Source of the DNA: Hoeflea sp. YIM 152468
GTDB taxonomy: Bacteria > Pseudomonadota > Alphaproteobacteria > Rhizobiales > Rhizobiaceae
Direction of reading: 5' to 3'
Assembly (NCBI RefSeq): GCF_029210485.1
Contig: NZ_JARGET010000025.1
Span: forward strand, 62,001 to 126,000
DNA length: 64,000 bases
Within the stretch, counting starts at the first letter, position 1. Every line of letters starts with the position of its first letter. The notes beneath the pieces are model-generated. The model saw nothing but the letters and a program-made list of their open reading frames with translations. It made no database searches and was not told where the DNA came from. Both the position numbers and the translations under genes were made by a program. Positions 53,966-64,000 of this stretch are shown in pieces.

Positions 53966-55408
53966 ATGTGGAGAGCCTCGTCCGTACAGCCCTTGCCCGG
54001 TGCAACACTGACCGGCATCAACCGGTGCATGCCGCGTAAGCGGGCTTTGCGCGGATCGGGGAGTCTTGTCCTGATTGCATCGGTCTTCCTCATCACGTTC
54101 GCCACCCCCGTCTATGCAACAGAGCCGGGCGTGCCGGGTTCCCCGGATGTGGGCAGCGACCTCGAGCGGGAAAGACAGGCCAGCACGGCGGAACTGCAAA
54201 CCGTTGCCGAACAGGCAGCACTGGCGGCCAAGGCTCTGACCGCGCTGGAGCAAGACATCGTTGCGCTGCGTGCCGACCAGCAGGCGCTGGATGAAAAGAT
54301 TGCCCAGGCCGCAGCCAGCCGCGCCATGCTCGACGAACAAATCAGCGCCGGCGAACAATCCATGACCGGCCTCTCGGAACGGCAGGAAGCGGTTCGTCTG
54401 TCGCTCATCTCCCGCCGCAGCATCCTGGCCGAAGTGCTGGCGGCCCTGCAGCGCATCGGCCGCGACCCGCCGCCGGCCTTGCTGGTCAGCCCCGAAGATG
54501 CCCTGTCGTCGGTAAGAAGCGCCATTCTTCTCGGTGCGGTGGTGCCGGAGATCCGGGCCGAAACCGAAGCCCTTGCAGGCGACCTGAAGGAACTTGCAGC
54601 CCTGCGCGAGGCAATCGCACTGGAGCGCCAATCGCTGACGGCGGCCCTTGCCCGGAACGAGGCGGAAGAACAGCGCCTCGCCGAACTTGCCTCCGAGAAG
54701 ACAGCGCTGCAGGCCGAAAGCCAGCGGCGGCTCGACCGCGAGCGTGAGCGTGCCGAAGCACTGTCCGTGCGCTCTGCCGAGCTGGAATCTGTCATTGCCA
54801 CCCTGGCCGGCGAGATCGTATCGCTCAGACAGGCGGCCGAGGCGGCGCAGAAGGCCGAGCAGGAGCGCCAACGGCAACTGGCCGAGAAACTGGAACGCGC
54901 CCGTGCCTTTGCCGCTGTGGCGGTGCCCGACAAAAACCGCATTATGCCTGCATATAATTTCTCGAAACTGCACGGCACCCTGTCCCGGCCGGCAAAAGGC
55001 GAGACGCTTCGCTATTTCGGGGCCGATGACGGAACCGGTCACACGCTGGCGGGTGAAATTCTGGCCACCGAAGCAGGCGCAACCATCGTTGCACCTGCCG
55101 ATGCCTGGATCGCCTATGCCGGCCCGTTCCGGAGCTACGGCCAGGTGGTGATACTTGAGACCGGCGAAGACCATCACGTGGTGCTGGCCGGCATGGAAAA
55201 GGTCAATGTCGCGGCTGGCCGGTTTGTTGTTTCAGGAGAGCCGCTGGCAACAATGGGGCAGACGAGATTTGCAGGTTCTGCTGCTTTGACGCTGGCATCG
55301 GAGCGCCCAACGCTCTACATTGAGTTCAGAAAAGACGGTCAACCGGTCGATCCGCGTGCGTGGTGGAAAGATGCAATGTCTTCAAGAAGGGCTACAAATG
55401 ATACGTAA
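53966..55408 (+). CDS. EnvC-like murein hydrolase activator (degenerate LytM domain)
   Basis: 480 residues; an internal Met at codon 22 is an alternative start just before the signal peptide (hydrophobic core about 30-48, VYATE cleavage region). Residues 60-320 are a long coiled coil (QTVAEQAALAAKALTALEQD and later Glu/Arg/Ala-rich repeats). The C-terminal LytM/M23 domain lacks the zinc ligands: the expected HxxxD and HxH are replaced (GHTLAGE, DHHVVLAGM). It is therefore an activator, not an enzyme, for division amidases in the periplasm. It overlaps ctpA by 11 nt. Confidence 0.88.
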   Translation: MWRASSVQPLPGATLTGINRCMPRKRALRGSGSLVLIASVFLITFATPVYATEPGVPGSPDVGSDLERERQASTAELQTVAEQAALAAKALTALEQDIVALRADQQALDEKIAQAAASRAMLDEQISAGEQSMTGLSERQEAVRLSLISRRSILAEVLAALQRIGRDPPPALLVSPEDALSSVRSAILLGAVVPEIRAETEALAGDLKELAALREAIALERQSLTAALARNEAEEQRLAELASEKTALQAESQRRLDRERERAEALSVRSAELESVIATLAGEIVSLRQAAEAAQKAEQERQRQLAEKLERARAFAAVAVPDKNRIMPAYNFSKLHGTLSRPAKGETLRYFGADDGTGHTLAGEILATEAGATIVAPADAWIAYAGPFRSYGQVVILETGEDHHVVLAGMEKVNVAAGRFVVSGEPLATMGQTRFAGSAALTLASERPTLYIEFRKDGQPVDPRAWWKDAMSSRRATNDT

Positions 55409-56720
55409 GGTGACACTTTTGATGGTTGGCGCGCTGATGGGCGCAACGGCTGTGGGCGCGATCAATTCCTATAGCGCATCCGCCAACGCGGCGGGAACGG
55501 CTACCTACCGTCAATTGGCCATCTTCGGCAATGTGTTTGAGCGGGTTCGGGCTCAGTACGTCACGCCGCCGGAAGAGGAAAAGCTGATCGAAAGCGCCAT
55601 CAATGGCATGCTGACCTCGCTTGACCCGCATTCGAGCTACCTCAACCAGGAAGCTGCCGATGACATGCGCACCCAGACCCGCGGCGAGTTCGGCGGGCTC
55701 GGCATCGAAGTCACCATGGAGGACGAGCTGGTCAAGGTGATCACGCCGATCGATGAAACCCCCGCCGCACGTGCCGGCGTTCTGGCCGGCGACTTCATTT
55801 CCGAGATTGATGGCGAAGCCGTGCGCGGCCTGTCGCTGAGCGAAGCGGTCGAAAAGATGCGCGGACCGGTCAACACCGCCATTGAACTGACGGTGCTGCG
55901 CGAAGGCGCCGACAAGCCGATCAAGATCAAGGTTGTCCGCGACATCATCGCCGTCAAGGCGGTCCGGTTCCGCACCGAGGAAGATGTCGGCTACCTGCGG
56001 GTTATCTCGTTCACCGAAAAAACCTATGACGATCTCTCCGACGCCATCGAGAAGATCACCGAGGAAGTCGGCGAGGACGAGCTCAAGGGCTTCGTGCTCG
56101 ATCTGCGGCTCAATCCCGGTGGCTTGCTCGACCAGGCAATCAGCGTTTCCGACGCCTTCCTCGATCGCGGTGAAATAGTCTCCACCCGTGGCCGCAACCC
56201 GGAAGAAACCCGGCGCTTCAATTCCCGTCCCGGCGATCTCACCGGCGGCAAGCCGGTGATCGTGCTGATCAATGGCGGTTCTGCTTCGGCCTCCGAAATC
56301 GTTGCCGGCGCGCTCCAGGATCATCGCCGCGCCACGGTTCTGGGCACCCGCTCGTTCGGCAAGGGATCGGTGCAGACCATTATTCCGCTCGATGCCCAGA
56401 CCGCACTTCGCCTGACCACCGCGCTCTACTACACGCCGGCGGGCACGTCGATCCAGGGCACTGGCATCAAGCCGGACATTCGGATCGAGGAACCGGTCCC
56501 CGAAGAGCTGCGCGGCCGGGTGAAGCCGTCCGGCGAAAGCGAGCTGCGCGGCCATATCCAGGGCGAGAACGAGGATGACGAAGGCTCGGGCTCGATCGCC
56601 TATGTGCCGCCGGATCCGAAGGACGATGTCCAACTCGGCCATGCACTCGATCTGCTGCGCGGCATCAAGACCGACCCGGCCTTCCCGCCGAACCCGGATC
56701 AGGCTTCCGTCAAGAACTGA
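55398..56720 (+). CDS. ctpA: C-terminal processing protease CtpA (S41 family)
   Basis: 440 residues from the ATG at 55398. N-terminal signal anchor (5-22), PDZ domain (about 95-180), and the S41 catalytic residues S297 (in GGSASASE), K322 and Q326 (in SFGKGSVQT). A disordered acidic segment (about 390-415) precedes the end. A periplasmic protease; in several proteobacteria CtpA proteases control murein endopeptidases, which fits the EnvC neighbour. Confidence 0.95.
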   Translation: MIRKVTLLMVGALMGATAVGAINSYSASANAAGTATYRQLAIFGNVFERVRAQYVTPPEEEKLIESAINGMLTSLDPHSSYLNQEAADDMRTQTRGEFGGLGIEVTMEDELVKVITPIDETPAARAGVLAGDFISEIDGEAVRGLSLSEAVEKMRGPVNTAIELTVLREGADKPIKIKVVRDIIAVKAVRFRTEEDVGYLRVISFTEKTYDDLSDAIEKITEEVGEDELKGFVLDLRLNPGGLLDQAISVSDAFLDRGEIVSTRGRNPEETRRFNSRPGDLTGGKPVIVLINGGSASASEIVAGALQDHRRATVLGTRSFGKGSVQTIIPLDAQTALRLTTALYYTPAGTSIQGTGIKPDIRIEEPVPEELRGRVKPSGESELRGHIQGENEDDEGSGSIAYVPPDPKDDVQLGHALDLLRGIKTDPAFPPNPDQASVKN

Positions 56721-56821
56721 TTTTCTTGCTGATCCGCCGCCAGGCCTGCAAGCTGGAACTGACCTGACTTGCAAGCCTGGCGGCGCACTGATTCAATAGA
56801 GCCGGATTCGGACGGAAGATC

Positions 56822-58072
56822 GTGGGCGACAAGATCCATCAACCGCTGGGACAAGACCGGAAGCCGGGACGCAAACCGGCGGGTGGGTCGAAGCGTGACT
56901 GGTCGGCACCGCTGCTTGTCGCCGCAACCCTGTGTCTGGTGATCGGCGGCGCGGCATGGGTGGCGGTGTCCGGCGCCGGTATCGTGACCATTGAGACGGC
57001 GGTCAGGTTTGACCTGCCGCAAGCCACAACACCGGACGAAATCGCCGCGGCTGATCCGGTCTTGCCGGATGCGTCCTCCGGCCCGGTCGCCGGCACACCG
57101 GCTGCGCCGGCACCGGACGCGGCGCTCAACAGCCTGCACGGCCGGTCCGGCGCCGAAATCGCCACCACCCTGGGTGACGACGGTGAGGAAATCAACAAGA
57201 TCACGCCGGTCACGCGCCCCGATGGCCGTCCGGTCCTGCTCACCCCACCGGGCCGCGTCGGTCAGACTCCGCGTCTGGCGCATTTGCCCGATCCCGCGAT
57301 TATCCAGGAGACGCCACTGGGGCCGCTGCCTGTGCGCGGCGCAGATGACGAACGTGCCTTTGACATCTACGCGCGGCCCTGGTCGGGCGCGCGCGGTGCC
57401 CGCGTCGTCATCATCGTTGGCGGGTTGGGACTGAGCCAGACCGGAACCCAGCATGCCATTGCCACGCTCCCCGAAGAGATTACCCTTGCCTTTGCGGCCA
57501 ACGGCAACAGCCTGCAGCGCTGGATGCAGGAGGCTCGCCGCGCCGGGCATGAAATTCTGCTGCAGATCCCGTTTGAACCCTTCGGCTATCCGGCCAACGA
57601 TCCCGGCACCGGAACATTGACCGTCGCCGCCGGGGCCCAGAGCAATCTGGACGATCTGCATACGGCAATGGCGCGGATTACAAACTACACCGGCATCACC
57701 AATTTCATGGGCGGCCGTTTTCTGGCAGACAGCCAGGCGCTGGAACCGATCATGCGCGACCTCGCCGGACGCGGTCTCATGTTTGTGGATGACGGCACTT
57801 CGGCACAATCGCTGACTGACCACTTTGCCAAGACTCTCGGCATTCCCTTTGCTGCTTCCGACATGGTGCTCGACGCGGTCCAGGAGCGCGGCTCCATTCT
57901 GGCCAAACTCGATGATCTCGAACGCATCGCCAGGCGAAATGGCGTTGCCATTGGAGTTGCGTCGGCCTTCGAGGTCAGCGTAGATGCAATTCGCACCTGG
58001 TCGGAAGAGGCCAGGGCACGGGGGATCGAGATCGTATCCGCGTCAGCGGTTGCGGATGATCCGGAAAAATAG
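56822..58072 (+). CDS. Divergent polysaccharide deacetylase (YibQ family)
   Basis: 416 residues from GTG 56822, with GGAAG 4 nt upstream. One membrane anchor (about 32-55), a Pro/Ala-rich linker to about residue 175, then the deacetylase-like barrel (ARVVIIVGGLGLSQTGTQ, ITNFMGGRFLADSQAL, FVDDGTSAQSL). YibQ proteins regularly follow envC and ctpA genes. They are thought to act in the periplasm; activity is unproven. Confidence 0.88.
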   Translation: MGDKIHQPLGQDRKPGRKPAGGSKRDWSAPLLVAATLCLVIGGAAWVAVSGAGIVTIETAVRFDLPQATTPDEIAAADPVLPDASSGPVAGTPAAPAPDAALNSLHGRSGAEIATTLGDDGEEINKITPVTRPDGRPVLLTPPGRVGQTPRLAHLPDPAIIQETPLGPLPVRGADDERAFDIYARPWSGARGARVVIIVGGLGLSQTGTQHAIATLPEEITLAFAANGNSLQRWMQEARRAGHEILLQIPFEPFGYPANDPGTGTLTVAAGAQSNLDDLHTAMARITNYTGITNFMGGRFLADSQALEPIMRDLAGRGLMFVDDGTSAQSLTDHFAKTLGIPFAASDMVLDAVQERGSILAKLDDLERIARRNGVAIGVASAFEVSVDAIRTWSEEARARGIEIVSASAVADDPEK

Positions 58073-58084
58073 ACAGGAACGAAA

Positions 58085-58621
58085 ATGGCAAGCCGCGACA
58101 AACGCATCGTAGACGCCGCCAGCCTTCCCTACCGGTTATGCGTCGGCGTCATGGTGCTCAATGCCGATGGTCTTGTCTGGGCCGGGCGCCGGATTGCCGA
58201 AGGCAACACCGAATATGATGGCTCGCCACAGCTCTGGCAGATGCCGCAGGGAGGCATCGACGCCGACGAGGATCCGTATCAGGCCGCCTTGCGCGAACTC
58301 CATGAGGAGACCGGCATTCGCTCCGTCGAGCTGCTTGCCGAAGCGCCCGACTGGATCGATTACGATCTGCCCGCGGCCCTGATCGGCATCGGGCTGAAGG
58401 GCAAGTATCGCGGTCAGCGGCAGCGCTGGTTCGCACTTCGCTTCACCGGCGATGAGTCTGAAATCCGCATCAATCCGCCGCCGGGCGGTCACAAGCCCGA
58501 GTTCGATGCATGGGATTGGAAGCAGATGCAGGATCTGCCCGGACTGATCGTCCCTTTCAAGCGCAAGGCCTACGATCAGGTTGTGTCAGCCTTCGCCCAT
58601 CTTGTCGGTAGCCGTTCATGA
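58085..58621 (+). CDS. rppH: RNA pyrophosphohydrolase
   Basis: 178 residues. The Nudix box occupies residues 56-78 and has the conserved Gly-Gly start and the REL-EE-G core (R70, E71, E74, E75). It continues with [10 protein letters not shown] and [15 protein letters not shown]. It converts 5'-triphosphate mRNA ends to monophosphate, triggering decay. It converges on the atp operon. Confidence 0.95.
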   Translation: MASRDKRIVDAASLPYRLCVGVMVLNADGLVWAGRRIAEGNTEYDGSPQLWQMPQGGIDADEDPYQAALRELHEETGIRSVELLAEAPDWIDYDLPAALIGIGLKGKYRGQRQRWFALRFTGDESEIRINPPPGGHKPEFDAWDWKQMQDLPGLIVPFKRKAYDQVVSAFAHLVGSRS

Positions 58622-58761
58622 TGCGGATCGGTCTGCGCGGCCAATAACCGGCTGCTGACCGATGGCGGCGGCGGACCCGTTCGCCGGCAAGCTGTCCGCG
58701 TCCAAACGCATCGCCGCAGCCTGCCTCTTGAGGGTCGAACCGGATTTGCTCGATGACCCAC

Positions 58762-58785
58762 AAAAAAGGCGGCCCGCAGGCCGCC
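58762..58785 (-). terminator. Terminator of the atp operon
   Basis: Read on the minus strand: GGCGGCC (58785-58779), 4-nt loop, GGCCGCC (58774-58768), then six U (58767-58762). Just downstream of atpC. Confidence 0.93.
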
Positions 58786-58812
58786 TGATGAGAACGCAAG
58801 AAACCGGGCGGA

Positions 58813-59211
58813 CTAAATCGCCGCTTCCAGCGTGGTCAATTGATCCAGATATTCCTGCGCCTTCTGCTTGCCGGCGTCCGTGGTCGCATCGGCAAAATCT
58901 TCCCGTGCATTCTGCAGCCGCTGGGCCAGGCTTGCCCGGTCGATATCGGCGACCGCAACGGCGGATTCGGCCAGCAGCGTGCAGCCTTCGGGCACGATGT
59001 CGGCAAAGCCGCCAAACACCACAAAACGATCACTCTTGCCATCGGCCATCACCACGGTGACCACACCCGGCTTGATTGTCGTCATCGTCGGTGCGTGATG
59101 CGCCATCACCGTCATTTCACCGTCGGCGCCCGGAAGCACGACTTCGGTCACGGTTGCTGACAAAAGCAACCGCTCGGGAGATACGAGTTCAAAATCGAAG
59201 CTATCAGCCAT
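58813..59211 (-). CDS. atpC: ATP synthase F1 epsilon subunit
   Basis: 132 residues from the ATG at 59211; a longer frame exists upstream but lies in the gap after atpD. The core has FELVSPERLLLSATVTEVVL, then PGADGEMTVMAHHAP. The C-terminal helical hairpin can inhibit the enzyme. Last gene of atpHAGDC. Confidence 0.96.
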   Translation of the reverse strand: MADSFDFELVSPERLLLSATVTEVVLPGADGEMTVMAHHAPTMTTIKPGVVTVVMADGKSDRFVVFGGFADIVPEGCTLLAESAVAVADIDRASLAQRLQNAREDFADATTDAGKQKAQEYLDQLTTLEAAI

Positions 59212-59289
59212 AACGTTCACTTTATCGCAGTGCAGTTCGAGTGCGCCGCGCAAGCCGGCCGGAGCCGGGTTGCGCGGGCAAGTTCATGA

Positions 59290-60855
<1,566 letters not shown>

Positions 60856-61734
60856 TTAGAGCGCTTCCGCGCCCGAAATGATTTCAATGAGTTCCTTGGT
60901 GATCTGAGCCTGCCGCTGGCGGTTGTAGCTCATCGACAGCTTGTCGATCATCTCACCAGCATTGCGGGTCGCGTTGTCCATGGCGGACATTTTCGCACCC
61001 ATTTCACCTGCAACATTTTCGAGCAGCGCCCGGAAGATCTGCACCTTGATCGAACGCGGAAGCAAATCCGCGAGGATTTCCTCGGCATCTGGCTCGTAGT
61101 CGTAGATCGCCGATGCGCTTGCATCGGTTTTCGCCGCTCCAGCCGCAGCCGGGATCAACTGCTGCGCCGTCGGAACCTGGCTGATGACCGATTTGAACTC
61201 CGAATAGAACAGAGTGCAAACATCAAAGCCGCCTTCCTCGAACAGCCCGATGACCTTGTCCGCGATCGTTTCCGCCTGGCCAAAGCTCATCTGCTTGACC
61301 TCGCGGAAATCCACCCGGTCGATGATCAGGGCTGCATATTCGCGACGCAGGATGTCATAGCCCTTCTTACCGACGCACAAGATCTTGACGGTCTTGCCTT
61401 CGGCCAGAAGCGAGCGCACCCGATCGCGGGCAAAGCGGGCGATCTGGCTGTTGAAACCGCCGCACATGCCGCGTTCTGCGGTGCAGACGACCAGCAGATG
61501 CGTGTCGTCCTTGCCGGTACCTGCCATCAGCCGCGGCGTATCATCGCCGCTGCCGACAGCCTCGGCGATGTTGCTCATCACCGAAGCCATGCGTTGTGAA
61601 TAAGGCCGTGCGGCCTCGGCCGCCTCCTGCGCACGCCGAAGCTTTGCCGCGGCGACCATCTGCATCGCCTTGGTGATCTTCTGCGTCGCCTTGACGGAGG
61701 CGATCCGGTTTTTCAGATCCTTAAGTGAAGGCAT
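60856..61734 (-). CDS. atpG: ATP synthase F1 gamma subunit
   Basis: 292 residues. N-terminal [20 protein letters not shown] and C-terminal [20 protein letters not shown] helices form the rotor shaft; [10 protein letters not shown] lies between. An Ala-rich insertion near residues 195-215 is typical of alphaproteobacteria. It sits between atpA and atpD. Confidence 0.98.
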   Translation of the reverse strand: MPSLKDLKNRIASVKATQKITKAMQMVAAAKLRRAQEAAEAARPYSQRMASVMSNIAEAVGSGDDTPRLMAGTGKDDTHLLVVCTAERGMCGGFNSQIARFARDRVRSLLAEGKTVKILCVGKKGYDILRREYAALIIDRVDFREVKQMSFGQAETIADKVIGLFEEGGFDVCTLFYSEFKSVISQVPTAQQLIPAAAGAAKTDASASAIYDYEPDAEEILADLLPRSIKVQIFRALLENVAGEMGAKMSAMDNATRNAGEMIDKLSMSYNRQRQAQITKELIEIISGAEAL

Positions 61735-61761
61735 CCGTTGTCCGTCCTCGGTCTCTTGCCC

Positions 61762-63290
<1,529 letters not shown>

Positions 63291-63291
<1 letters not shown>

Positions 63292-63851
63292 CAGCCAACC
63301 TCTTTCAGTGTATGCTTAAGGGTGGAAAGTTTAGTGCGAAGCGATGTGTCAACCTGGCGTGAGCCAACCTTGACGATCAGACCGCCCAGCAGCGACGCAT
63401 CGACTGTGACGTCCAGCGTCACGGTTTTCCCGGTCACGCTGGAAAGCGTGGCCTTGAGTTCTTTTTCCTGAGCCGCGGACAACGCATGTGCGGTTGTCAC
63501 ATCGGCCGTCATTTCGTCACGCTCGCGGGCCACGGTCTCATGGTAGGAGCGGATGATCATGGGGACAGCGAAAAGCCGGCGATTGTTGGCAACGACCTTG
63601 AGGAAGTTTCCGACCAGACCTTTTATGCCCGCCTTGTCGATCAGCGCCACGATTGAACGCGACTGATCCTCGGCGGAAAAAACCGGGCTGTTGACGAGAC
63701 GCTGCAGATCAGCGCTGCCGTCGATCATGGTCTGAAAACGGTCGAGATCCTTCGCCACGGCGTCAATAGACTTGGCGTCAGCCGCCAGCTCGTAAAGCGA
63801 GGAAGCATACCGTTCGGCGACACCGGAAATATGATGTGAGTTGTCTGCCAC
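63291..63851 (-). CDS. atpH: ATP synthase F1 delta subunit
   Basis: 186 residues from GTG 63851, giving the family-like start [21 protein letters not shown]. The N-terminal helical bundle is followed by the C-terminal [20 protein letters not shown], then [12 protein letters not shown]. It links F1 to the peripheral stalk. First gene of the operon; the F0 genes must lie elsewhere, as is usual in alphaproteobacteria. Confidence 0.96.
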
Positions 63852-64000
63852 GGGCGGGATTGTCTCTCATTGCCATTCAAGCACCTGCACAGGACCGAAA
63901 GCCGGAATGGCAAGCATTTGAATCTGTTACGGTAAATTTCAGGCGACCCAAGTTCGAAAACCAGTTTTTCCCGAAATGCGCGGTCCGTCTAGCATAGAGC

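Noticed and set aside
53966-55408. Active M23 metallopeptidase
   Set aside because: The HxxxD and HxH zinc ligands are missing, so an EnvC-type activator is the better call.

Overview
The window joins three kinds of DNA. The right third (about 45,920-64,000) is ordinary chromosome of an alphaproteobacterium. The order rplU-rpmA-GNAT-obgE-proB-proA-nadD-rsfS-rlmH-envC-ctpA-yibQ-rppH, facing atpHAGDC, together with an L21 that carries a helix-hairpin-helix tail and an AtpD with an Ala/Lys-rich N-terminus, points to Rhizobiales/Hyphomicrobiales (inference from synteny and protein features; genus not determined).

The left part (1 to about 33,300) is a G+C-rich siphovirus-type prophage, mostly on the minus strand. 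Its late genes follow the phage lambda order almost exactly: TerS, TerL (gpA), gpW, portal (gpB), a fused protease-capsid, DUF2190 decoration protein, gpFII-like, gpZ-like (DUF6441), gpU-like tail terminator, tail tube, G/GT chaperone with a likely -1 frameshift, tape measure. They end in a tail tip of the gene-transfer-agent type (DUF2460, DUF2163, NlpC/P60, TIM-barrel host-specificity protein, cut by the window edge). A complete mercury-resistance operon (merR / merT-P-F-A) sits between the gpZ-like and gpU-like genes. The early module (about 20,000-33,250) holds a C5 methyltransferase, a ParB-methyltransferase fusion, a RuvC-like resolvase, a primase/ATPase, a Cas4-like nuclease, a DEAH helicase, a Sak4-like ATPase, a sigma-like factor, a Com-like zinc finger and several small conserved genes. 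No lysis genes and no CI-type repressor are visible.

Between prophage and chromosome lies an accessory stretch. It contains an unrecognised 731-residue gene, a DUF2924 / large serine recombinase / HTH cassette (35,695-38,070), and a lower-G+C type I restriction-modification operon (38,376-45,610) ordered HTH-hsdM-hsdS-prrC-hsdR. The gene between hsdS and hsdR closely resembles the PrrC anticodon nuclease of E. coli EcoprrI, and hsdS carries three TAEL-type repeats. This is a restriction system with a latent tRNA-cleaving back-up. The island ends at the 3' side of a tRNA-Ser(CGA) gene, a plausible integration point.

Strongest leads: the PrrC cassette, the mer operon inside a phage structural operon, the A_AAA_AAC frameshift site, a 32-bp leader element repeated upstream of three genes, a dense palindrome cluster upstream of the RuvC-like gene, and the unknown 731-residue protein.
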